Below are positions 13,262-19,481 of a stretch of DNA of 19,481 nucleotides, in pieces. The number at the start of each line of letters is the position of its first letter. The first letter of the stretch is position 1. Location: contig CALJLA010000016.1 in NCBI GenBank assembly GCA_937983055.1, forward strand, positions 1 to 19,481, written 5' to 3'. A program made the position numbers and the translations under genes. The notes under the pieces were generated by a model that saw nothing but the letters and a program-made list of their open reading frames with translations, did no database searches and was not told where the DNA came from. Origin of the DNA: an uncultured Pseudomonadota bacterium (GTDB taxonomy: Bacteria > Pseudomonadota > Gammaproteobacteria > Burkholderiales > Eutrophovitaceae).

Positions 13262-14046
13262 GCGCAGCGCTGCCACCATCGGGATTTAACGCCCGCGGCG
13301 TCGCCGCCATCTACCGCTTCGAGATGGCGCGTTTTCTGCGCACCCTGTGGCAAAGCCTTGCCACACCGGTGCTGACCACCGCGCTATATCTGCTGGTGTT
13401 CGGCGCCGCCATCGGTTCGCGCATGAGCCAGATCGACGGCGTGAGCTACGGAGCCTTCATCGTGCCCGGGCTGATCATGCTGACCATCCTGACCGAGAGC
13501 CTGAACAACGCCTCCTTCGGCATCTACATGCCGAAGTTCACCGGCACCATCTACGAGATTCTGTCGGCGCCGGTGTCGGCCTTCGAGATCGTGCTGGGTT
13601 ACGTCGGCGCCGCCGCCACCAAGTCGGTGGTGCTTGGCCTGGTGATTCTCGCTACCGCCAGCCTGCTGGTGCCGATCGAGATCCGCCATCCGCTGCCGAT
13701 GCTCGCCTTCCTGGTGCTGGTGTCGGTGAGCTTCAGCCTGTTCGGTTTCATCCTCGGCGTGTGGGCCAACAGCTTCGAGCGCCTGCAGTTCGTGCCGATG
13801 CTGATCATCACGCCGCTGACTTTCCTCGGCGGCGCGTTCTATTCGATCGACATGCTGCCGGGCGAATGGCGCACGGTCAGCCTGTTCAACCCGGTCTTCT
13901 ATCTCATCTCAGGGTTCCGCTGGACCTTCCACGGTACCGCGGAGGTCGGCGTGTGGATCAGTCTGGCCACCACCCTGCTGTTCGCCCTGGTGTGCCTGGC
14001 GCTGGTGGCCTGGATCTTCCGCACCGGCTACCGTTTGAAGAGCTGA
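13258..14046 (+). CDS. ABC-2 type transporter permease (YadH-like)
   Basis: 262 residues with six hydrophobic segments, the integral-membrane partner of the ATPase just upstream. Typical pieces are the N-terminal RFEMARFLRTLWQSLATPVL, the extracytoplasmic SYGAFIVPGLIMLTI, the conserved coupling region FTGTIYEILSAPVSAFEIVL, LTFLGGAFYSIDMLP (the ABC-2 signature region) and a last membrane helix ending with RTGYRLKS. Length and order match YadH-type permeases, which work as homodimers with two ATPases. The start codon overlaps the ATPase stop (ATGA), so translation is coupled. It converges with the DUF3422 gene, only 11 bases away, with no room for a separate terminator hairpin. Confidence 0.95.
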   Translation: MSAALPPSGFNARGVAAIYRFEMARFLRTLWQSLATPVLTTALYLLVFGAAIGSRMSQIDGVSYGAFIVPGLIMLTILTESLNNASFGIYMPKFTGTIYEILSAPVSAFEIVLGYVGAAATKSVVLGLVILATASLLVPIEIRHPLPMLAFLVLVSVSFSLFGFILGVWANSFERLQFVPMLIITPLTFLGGAFYSIDMLPGEWRTVSLFNPVFYLISGFRWTFHGTAEVGVWISLATTLLFALVCLALVAWIFRTGYRLKS

Positions 14047-14057
14047 GTCGGTGGCGC

Positions 14058-15341
14058 TCAGTCGGCCTTGCGCACCGAGCGGCGGACGCGGCGGATGAAC
14101 AGCGCCGCGGTGAGCGCCACCAGCGGAATCGACACCGCCATGGCGAGGTCGGGGCTCAGGGCGATGCCGGCATCCTTGAGGCCTTTCACGCCGTAGCCGA
14201 CCAGCCCGACGACGTAATAGGTCACGGCGGCGATCGACAGGCCTTCGACCGTTTCCTGCAGCCGCAGCTGCAGCTTGGCGCGGCGGTTCATCGATTCGAG
14301 CAGCGCCTGGTTCTGGCGCTCTCGGGCGATGTCGACCCGGGTCGACAGCAGCTGGGTGGCGCGTGCCACCCGCGCCGAGAGCGCATGCTGGCGCGCGGCG
14401 ACCGACTGGCAGGTGCTCATCGCGGGCGCGAGCCGTCGCTCGGTAAACTCGCGGAATGTCTGCAGGCCCTGGATGCGCTCTTCGCGCAGTTCGCCGATGC
14501 GTCGCTGCACCAGCTCGTGGTAGGCCGCCGAAGCGCCGAAACGATAGGCGTGTGCCGATTCGCGACTTTCGATTTCCGCCTCCAGCCGCGTCAGCCGCTC
14601 GAGCAGCTGTGCTTCGTCTTCTGTGCTCGCGCGCGCCAGCGCATCGGTGATGCCGGCCAGCTCGCGTTCGTTATCCGAGAGCAGCGGCACCAGCTGCCGC
14701 GCCACCGGCAGCGCCAGCAGCGCCATCACCCGGTAGGTGTCGATCTCGAGCAGCCGCTGCAGGATGCGACCCGCCTGGCGCGGCGTCATGCCGCGGTCGA
14801 TCGCCAGAAACCGGCTGAAACCGTCGTCGCGCACGCGAAAGTCGGTGAGCGCGATGCCGGCGCCGCCGGAGATGCGGCTGCCGATCAGCGCATTGCCGGC
14901 GAACAGGGTTGCCGACAGCCGCTCGAAGTCCGAAGTCGCCGCGGTGTCCGGCACCAGCGCCGCGTGCGCGGCGACGATCGTCTCGCCGGGCAGCCGCGAA
15001 AGCCAGCTTTCCGGTACGGCCGCCAGCGCCGGCGTCGAGAACGGATCGTCGCCGGCGCCGGGCACGACGAAGTTGTAACGGCTGAACTCGGTGTGCCGCT
15101 CCCACTTCAGCCGGAACACGCCAAGATCGACGCTGACATGCGTGGCACCTGGCGGCGGAGCCGGCCCATCGTAATGCTGCACCAGCTCGCACACATGCTG
15201 CCATTCCGATTCGCGCGCGCTGAGATCGGAAAGCATCGCCAGATACGAGATGCGCACCGGCGCGACCAGCGATTCCGGCGGTCGGGCGTGAACCTCGTCG
15301 TTCAGTTCGATGCGTTGCGGGTGATCGCCTGGGATCGGCAT
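14058..15341 (-). CDS. DUF3422 family membrane-anchored protein
   Basis: 427 residues of unknown function. The family hallmark is at the N-terminus: ELNDEVHARPPESL, then VRISYLAML. The middle carries WERHTEFSRYNF and long charged helices (about 225-360; RLTRLEAEIESRESAHAYRF, ELREERIQGLQTFREFTERR) that may form a coiled coil. Two membrane segments lie at the C-terminus (AAVTYYVVGLVGYGV and DLAMAVSIPLVALTAALFI), followed by a basic tail RRVRRSVRK. This suggests a large cytosolic domain anchored by a C-terminal hairpin, reminiscent of CorA-like topology, but I cannot assign transport. The ATG at 15341 fits the family N-terminus; the ribosome binding site is weak. Confidence 0.9.
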   Translation of the reverse strand: MPIPGDHPQRIELNDEVHARPPESLVAPVRISYLAMLSDLSARESEWQHVCELVQHYDGPAPPPGATHVSVDLGVFRLKWERHTEFSRYNFVVPGAGDDPFSTPALAAVPESWLSRLPGETIVAAHAALVPDTAATSDFERLSATLFAGNALIGSRISGGAGIALTDFRVRDDGFSRFLAIDRGMTPRQAGRILQRLLEIDTYRVMALLALPVARQLVPLLSDNERELAGITDALARASTEDEAQLLERLTRLEAEIESRESAHAYRFGASAAYHELVQRRIGELREERIQGLQTFREFTERRLAPAMSTCQSVAARQHALSARVARATQLLSTRVDIARERQNQALLESMNRRAKLQLRLQETVEGLSIAAVTYYVVGLVGYGVKGLKDAGIALSPDLAMAVSIPLVALTAALFIRRVRRSVRKAD

Positions 15342-15578
15342 GCGCCCAATATGCGCGGGGCGGCGATGGCAGGCAAGCCCGCTGCGCCGGGCGCTGCGGT
15401 GTTCCCCTGGGGCGTTAGGATGCGCCGGTTCGGGTCGGCACAGGCGCTCAACGGGGTGGCCTCAATCCTGCTGGTTAACACCACAGGACGATGGCTGCGA
15501 GCGGGTTCGACGGGGCGGGCGTGATCCGGCCCGAAGCGTAAGGCCCGCGGCAATCGGGGGTTTCGACACGAATAATCA

Positions 15579-15625
15579 GTGTGTTCGCCTGTTCCAGTCG
15601 CAGAAGCCGGGCAGGCAAACCACAC
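15579..15625 (+). promoter_or_regulatory. Leader hairpin before the zinc-less anti-sigma paralogue
   Basis: GTGTG plus TTCGCCTG (15579-15591) can pair with CAGGCAAAC plus CACAC (15612-15625), with one bulge and one mismatch around a 20-base loop. The ribosome binding site GGAGGG (15628-15633) follows immediately. AATAAT at 15571-15576 resembles a -10 box and would start the RNA near the hairpin, but no -35 is convincing. The rest of the 297-base gap (15342-15638) shows no gene. Confidence 0.35.
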
Positions 15626-15638
15626 CTGGAGGGACGCG

Positions 15639-16208
15639 ATGAACCGTCAACGCTACGACAGCACTGTCGCGATGCCGACACTGGTCGACTACTGGCTGGG
15701 CGATCTCGATGCCGCCGACGAAGCACGCATGGAATACACGCTGATGGGCTGCATCGACGACGTTCAGTGGGTGGCCGACCATGCCGCCGGCATCCGCATG
15801 CTGGTCGAGCGGGGCGCGATGCGCGCCGTGGTGAGCGAGACGTTTCTCGCGCGCGCGGCCGCGCGCGGCCTCAAGGTGCGGGAGTACGTCGCTCCCTACC
15901 GGGGCGGCACGATCGCCTGTACCGTCGCGCCCGACGACGATCTGCTGGTGGTGCGGCTGGAGGCGCCGCTCGCCGGCGTAAGACAGCTCGACCTGCTGAT
16001 GCTCGACAACCATGGCGGCGGCCTGGAGCGGGCGCGCGCGATACCGTTCGAGACTGCCTCCGGTTCGGTGCTGCTGGCGTCGCGCGCGGTCGACGTGCGC
16101 GGGCGGCCGACCACCACCTGCTGCATGCAGCTGCTCGCGGTTAACGGCAACGGCGAGCGGCGGGTCGGGGACTACGCCCTGCACTACCGGCCCTGGCGCG
16201 GGCGCTGA
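15639..16208 (+). CDS. Paralogue of the anti-sigma-like protein, zinc ligands lost
   Basis: 189 residues, clearly homologous along its length to the protein at 11624: DYWLGDLDAADEARMEYTLM at the N-terminus and TVAPDDDLLVVRLEAPLAG, LLMLDNHGGGLERAR, MQLLAV and GDY in the C-terminal domain; by eye about half of the C-terminal positions are identical. In place of HLFGCAAC it has TLMGCIDD, so His34 and Cys41 of the other copy are replaced by Thr and Asp, and the zinc site is gone. It may still bind a sigma factor, or act as a sensor or decoy. GGAGGG 5 bases before the ATG fixes the start. The kinase-pseudokinase gene follows after 67 bases on the same strand, suggesting an operon; no sigma factor gene adjoins this copy. 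Confidence 0.85.
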   Translation: MNRQRYDSTVAMPTLVDYWLGDLDAADEARMEYTLMGCIDDVQWVADHAAGIRMLVERGAMRAVVSETFLARAAARGLKVREYVAPYRGGTIACTVAPDDDLLVVRLEAPLAGVRQLDLLMLDNHGGGLERARAIPFETASGSVLLASRAVDVRGRPTTTCCMQLLAVNGNGERRVGDYALHYRPWRGR

Positions 16209-16275
16209 GCCGGCCGCGCCGCGACCGCGGGCGCCTCAAGTCCGCGCGGGGGGTGACGATAACCGTGCTGTATCG

Positions 16276-17934
16276 ATGCGATCGGCAGGGCGCGGCGTGG
16301 CACGGTTTGGCGATTACGAACTCCAGGAGAAAATCGGTGAAGGCGGCATGGCCATGGTCTACCGGGCCGTGCAGGGCTCGCTGGGACGGCCGGTGGCGAT
16401 CAAGGTGCTGTCGCGCGCGCTCGTCGAAGAGGCCGAGGTCGTCGACCGGTTCAATCGCGAATCGGTAATCATCGCCCGGCTGAATCATCCCAATATCATC
16501 CATGTGATCGACCGCGGCATCGCCGACGGCGTGCCGTACTTCGCCATGGATTTCATCCAGGGCACCGACCTTGCGCGCATCATCGCGGAGGGGCGCTACG
16601 GTGTCCGGCAGAAGTTCGACGTGGTCATCCAGGTGTGCAAGGCGCTCGCCTACGCGCACCGCAACGGGGTGGTGCACCTCGACATCAAGCCCGCGAACAT
16701 CCTGATCGACGCGGAGGGCAACGCCCTGGTGTCGGACTTCGGCATTGCGCGGCTGTGCGGCGCGGGGGAGGGCGGCGACGGCAGACTCACTCTCGGCACG
16801 CCCAGCTACATGTCGCCTGAGCAGAAGGCGGGCGGCGGCGACATCAGCGCGGCGAGCGACATCTATTCACTTGGCGTGGTGATGTATGAGCTGTTCACCG
16901 GCCGCAAGCCGGTGCCCGGGGTGCTGCCATCGAGGGTCGATCCGAAGATTCCGCGCGCGCTTGACGAGATCATCGTCGGCTGCCTGAGAAGCCGCCCGCA
17001 GGACCGCTACGCCAGCGCCGACGCGCTGCGCGACGACCTGCTGGCCTTGATGCAGGGCGCCCATCTGCGCCAGGAGCGCAAGGCAAGCGCGGTCGAGGGG
17101 CTGCACAATCTCAGAGACCGCTTCGGCCTGCTCGATGTCATTCGCGAGCACCGGTCGTGCGCGGTGTATCTGTTCGAGAATCGCGCCACCCGCCAGTTGC
17201 TGGTGATCCGCAAGCTGGTGGGGCGCCGCGACGGACTGGCGGAAGCCCGGCTGCTTGCCCACCTGAAGCATCCCAATGTCGTGCGCATCCACGGCACCTC
17301 GGCCAGCGGACGCGTGTCGGTCATCGCCATGGAGTATCTTCCGGGCGGCAGCCTCAAGGACCGGATGGCGCGCGTTCCCGACTGGCCGGACGCGCTCGAC
17401 ACCCTTCGCGACGTGTGCGACGGCCTGTCCTTCCTGCATCGGAACAGACTCGTGCACGGCAATCTTCGCCCGTCGAACATCCTGTTCGGCGAAGACGGCA
17501 TGGCCAGAATCTCCGACGCCGGGCTTGATCCGGCGCACGCGGACGACACCCAGCCCGGAAATGTCTACGCGCCGCGAGGGGAGCCAAAGTCGATCCAGGC
17601 CGACATCTTCTGCGCCGGGATGATCTTCTCCGAACTGCTGACCGGCGCCCTGCCGGTCGCGAAGAAGGGACGCCTGGTCCAGGAATACACCTTCCGCTGG
17701 CTGCCCGGCGAACTGCGGCGGGTGATCGATCGCATGCTGGCGGAAGACCCGGCCCAACGCCCCGCCGGCATGGACGAGGTGCTCGCGGTGGTGGACGAGC
17801 TGATGCGATCGCGCCTTTCGCCCGAATCGACGGCGCCCGGCGGCAGCGGCGAGCGCGCGCCGGTGAGGGGCGGCTCCGTTCTGTCGCGCTGGTCGCTCGC
17901 GTTTGGCGACTGGGTCAAGACCGCCTTGCGCTAG
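16276..17934 (+). CDS. Ser/Thr protein kinase fused to a pseudokinase
   Basis: 552 residues, no membrane segment. The N-terminal kinase domain (about 12-262) is complete: glycine loop IGEGGMAMVY (20-29), VAIKVL (Lys43), HLDIKPANIL (134-143; Asp136 base, Lys138, Asn141), SDFGIAR (153-159), GTPSYMSPEQ (174-183) and SDIYSLGVVMYELFTG. This is the eukaryotic-like Hanks/PknB type. A second kinase-like domain (about 284-512) keeps LAHLKHPNVVRIHG, MEYLPGGSL, LVHGNLRPSNILFGEDG and ADIFCAGMIFSELLTG. It lacks a glycine loop and has Asn396 for the catalytic Asp, Arg398 for Lys and DAG for DFG, so it should be catalytically dead. ATG 16276 has a poor ribosome binding site; upstream in-frame sequence is not kinase-like. 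It lies 67 bases after the anti-sigma paralogue. Confidence 0.93.
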   Translation: MRSAGRGVARFGDYELQEKIGEGGMAMVYRAVQGSLGRPVAIKVLSRALVEEAEVVDRFNRESVIIARLNHPNIIHVIDRGIADGVPYFAMDFIQGTDLARIIAEGRYGVRQKFDVVIQVCKALAYAHRNGVVHLDIKPANILIDAEGNALVSDFGIARLCGAGEGGDGRLTLGTPSYMSPEQKAGGGDISAASDIYSLGVVMYELFTGRKPVPGVLPSRVDPKIPRALDEIIVGCLRSRPQDRYASADALRDDLLALMQGAHLRQERKASAVEGLHNLRDRFGLLDVIREHRSCAVYLFENRATRQLLVIRKLVGRRDGLAEARLLAHLKHPNVVRIHGTSASGRVSVIAMEYLPGGSLKDRMARVPDWPDALDTLRDVCDGLSFLHRNRLVHGNLRPSNILFGEDGMARISDAGLDPAHADDTQPGNVYAPRGEPKSIQADIFCAGMIFSELLTGALPVAKKGRLVQEYTFRWLPGELRRVIDRMLAEDPAQRPAGMDEVLAVVDELMRSRLSPESTAPGGSGERAPVRGGSVLSRWSLAFGDWVKTALR

Positions 17935-17999
17935 CCTATGCGGCAGTTGCGCCCCCCGCGATGGGCGGCCCGTATTCATTGCCCCGTGGAGCAACCGGT

Positions 18000-18554
18000 T
18001 TGACCGCGACCTCGTCCGAGCACGACTTATCGGCGGCCCGCGCCCGTGCAGCGGCCTTTTACGCCCGGCACTCAGCGCAGTCCGGGCCCGGCCTGCGGGC
18101 GGTGCTGCAGCTCGACCCCGCCGCCACGCTGATCGCGTACGGTCGCGGCGCGCAGGCCGAAGCGCTCCTGTCGCTCGACATCGGCTGGCAGCGCGTTGTC
18201 GATGCGCATTTTCGGCATCGGCCGCCGCGGCCCGCCGAGCTGGAGGAAGCGATTGCCGCCGTCGAAGACGCGCTTGCCGCCGCCCGGCCCGCTCCGCCGG
18301 CGGGGCTGGTGCCGGTGGGGGGCGGCGGGGCGCTGCGTGCCATCGCGCGGGCCGCGGGGCGGTCGTCGTCTGCCGAGGGTCCTCTGGCGCGAGACGATGT
18401 CGAGCAGGTTTTTCAGCGTCTTGTCGGAGTGGCGCACGGACGCCCGGCGGCACGCGAGGGCATCCCGGAGGACGCCGCCTTCGCGGCAAGCCTGACCCTG
18501 CTGCGCGAGCTGATGCATCACCTCGACTTTCCGTCGGTAGTGATCGCGCGCTGA
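18000..18554 (+). CDS. Uncharacterised soluble protein
   Basis: 184 residues from a TTG at 18000, supported by GGAG (17988-17991) at 8-base spacing; an ATG at 17961 would add 13 residues but has no ribosome binding site. I do not recognise the family. No signal peptide, membrane segment or catalytic motif is evident. Recognisable texture includes GLRAVLQLDPAATLIAYG, LLSLDIGWQRVVDAHFRHR, PAELEEAIAAVEDAL, a Gly-rich GLVPVGGGGALRAIARA, and a C-terminal helical end DAAFAASLTLLRELMHHL. Ordered amphipathic helices and normal codon use argue that it is real. It follows the kinase by 65 bases on the same strand and may belong to that operon, as a substrate or partner; that is only positional inference. 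It converges with the dehydrogenase gene 54 bases downstream. Confidence 0.75.
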   Translation: MTATSSEHDLSAARARAAAFYARHSAQSGPGLRAVLQLDPAATLIAYGRGAQAEALLSLDIGWQRVVDAHFRHRPPRPAELEEAIAAVEDALAAARPAPPAGLVPVGGGGALRAIARAAGRSSSAEGPLARDDVEQVFQRLVGVAHGRPAAREGIPEDAAFAASLTLLRELMHHLDFPSVVIAR

Positions 18555-18608
18555 GGCGCTCGCCCCGGCGCGCGTTCCATCGCCGACCGCGCCAACCCGG
18601 CCGGCCGG

Positions 18609-19358
18609 TCAGTTCAGCGCGAAGCCGCCGTCCACGCGAATCTTCGAGCCGAGCAGAAAGCTGGAATCGTCCGACGCGAGAAACAGTGCCGCCCTCGCGA
18701 CTTCTTCCGGCGTGCCCATGCGCTTGAGCGGCACCAGGCTCGCCATCATGTCCTTCATGCCGGCGGCCTGCTCGGCCGGCATGCCCATCTTGTCGAAGAT
18801 CGGCGTCTCGATCGGGCCAGGGCTCACCTCGTTGACCCGGATGCCGCGCGGCGCCAATTCATTGGACAGGGTGCGCGCCAGCGACGACAGCGCCGCCTTG
18901 GTGGCGCTGTAAACGGTCGAGGGCGGCAGTCCGAGATCGGCCGCGATCGAGGTGGTCAGCACGATGGAGCCGCCCTTGCCCATCAGCGGCAGCAGTTTCT
19001 GAACGGTGAAATAGGCGCCACGCACGTTGGTGCTGAACATCTGGTCGAAGATCTCCGGCGTGGTTGCTTCGAACGGCACGAACTGGGCGATGCCGGCATT
19101 GGCAAACAGCACGTCGATCCGACCCGCCTGCGCTTTCAGCGCGGCCGCCAGGGCGTCGATATCTTCGAGGCGTGAGGCGTCGGACTTGATACAGATGACT
19201 CCGGGGGGCAACTGCTCTTTCGCTTGCGCCAGTGTCCGGTCGCTGCGGCCGGTGATGAATACGCGCGCGCCCTCTGCGTGGAACAGCTTGGCGGCCGCCT
19301 GGCCGATGCCGGTGGTGCCGCCGGTGATTACCGCAATCTTGCCTTCGAGCTTCTTCAC
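18609..19358 (-). CDS. Short-chain dehydrogenase/reductase (SDR family)
   Basis: 249 residues of the classical SDR class, an NAD(P)(H)-dependent oxidoreductase whose substrate cannot be told from sequence. Cofactor motif TGGTTGIG (12-19), with TGRSD (36-40) ending the second strand; the Arg there hints at NADP preference. NAG at 87-89, catalytic Ser in VLTTSIAA (133-140), Tyr150 and Lys154 in YSATK, and PGPIETP (180-186). The C-terminus has the usual FLASDDSSFLLGSKIRVDGG. The start is GTG 19358, set by AAGGAG (complement of 19367-19372) with 8-base spacing; the frame is open further upstream to 19445 but that sequence is AT-rich and not SDR-like. The AT-rich upstream stretch probably holds its promoter. 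Confidence 0.93.
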   Translation of the reverse strand: MKKLEGKIAVITGGTTGIGQAAAKLFHAEGARVFITGRSDRTLAQAKEQLPPGVICIKSDASRLEDIDALAAALKAQAGRIDVLFANAGIAQFVPFEATTPEIFDQMFSTNVRGAYFTVQKLLPLMGKGGSIVLTTSIAADLGLPPSTVYSATKAALSSLARTLSNELAPRGIRVNEVSPGPIETPIFDKMGMPAEQAAGMKDMMASLVPLKRMGTPEEVARAALFLASDDSSFLLGSKIRVDGGFALN

Positions 19359-19379
19359 TGCAAGTTCTCCTTGTTTTGG

Positions 19380-19392
19380 AACGATCGGTCTT
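19380..19392. promoter_or_regulatory. Possible operator upstream of the SDR gene
   Basis: AACGATCGGTCTT (19380-19392; complement AAGACCGATCGTT) has a CGATCG core with partly symmetric flanks, resembling operators of the TetR-family kind that often control stand-alone dehydrogenases. It lies just upstream of the ribosome binding site. The adjacent stretch to about 19411 is unusually AT-rich (a run of seven A, then TTATG) for this window. No regulator gene is inside the window. Confidence 0.3.
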
Positions 19393-19434
19393 GAAAGTAC
19401 AAAAAAATTATGGGCCAAGCTATGACAGCGCCAC

Positions 19435-19481
19435 TTATACGACATCCTCGATCATCTTGCGATCGTACGTGACTTTGGCTG
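19435..19481 (-). CDS. Possible last codons of a gene entering from the right edge
   Basis: On the minus strand one frame reads AKVTYDRKMIEDVV followed by TAA at 19437-19435. The composition is plausible for the C-terminus of a real protein, and the AT-rich SDR promoter region begins right after it. Too short to identify; it could be chance. Confidence 0.25.
   Translation of the reverse strand, partial: AKVTYDRKMIEDVV

Noticed and set aside
11501..13279. A 592-codon minus-strand open frame
   Set aside because: Antisense to the sigma, anti-sigma-like and ABC ATPase genes, all of which have clear motifs.
13347..15524. A 725-codon plus-strand open frame
   Set aside because: It overlaps the ABC permease in another frame and runs antisense to DUF3422; the translation is rich in Arg, His and Gln, with no domain.
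16012..16275. A kinase start upstream of 16276
   Set aside because: The in-frame sequence there overlaps the anti-sigma paralogue in another frame and is Ala/Arg/Pro-rich; kinase homology begins at about residue 12 of the 16276 start.
16867..18489. A 540-codon minus-strand open frame
   Set aside because: Antisense to the kinase and the following gene; low-complexity Arg/Ala-rich shadow.

Overview
This is a GC-rich window (by eye about two thirds G+C) from a proteobacterial chromosome, most likely a betaproteobacterium. That reading rests on the mix of families: DUF3422, DUF1499, a YqaA/DedA-type membrane protein, a long DinB and a YadG/YadH-like ABC exporter. I see no rRNA, tRNA, CRISPR array, insertion sequence or phage gene. 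Genes are tightly packed on both strands. The opposite strands of real genes carry many long open frames that are codon-bias shadows; I left those out.

Left part (1-6605), mostly minus strand: the N-terminus of a secreted alkaline phosphatase that runs off the left edge, a DUF1499 protein just upstream of it, and pcm (isoaspartyl methyltransferase). Divergent from pcm is a small SHOCT membrane protein with a well-formed FNR-type site. Then come a class III nucleotidyl-cyclase-like protein with a degenerate active site, a decayed TAXI-type solute receptor, a protein made of two cyclic-nucleotide-binding domains, a PHB-depolymerase-type esterase, and a VTT/YqaA membrane protein that may start at an ATC codon.

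Middle (6651-10950): dinB, a PhnB-like VOC protein, an Asp-box (BNR) propeller protein coupled to a shortened MoaD/ThiS-like protein, and, convergent to these, a stand-alone MBL-fold protein with flavodiiron-like metal ligands.

Right part (10951-18554): a short divergent intergenic region with two abutting perfect or near-perfect palindromes separates the MBL gene from an ECF-type sigma factor. The sigma gene overlaps an anti-sigma-like gene with an HxxxCxxC zinc motif. An ABC ATPase/permease pair follows, then a convergent DUF3422 membrane protein. Next is a second copy of the anti-sigma-like protein that has lost the zinc ligands, followed by a soluble Ser/Thr kinase fused to a pseudokinase, and an unrecognised protein. 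The sigma factor, two related anti-sigma-like proteins and the kinase-pseudokinase look like parts of one regulatory system; this is the most interesting content of the window, but the link between them is inference from position and paralogy. The window ends with a short-chain dehydrogenase and perhaps the last codons of another gene.
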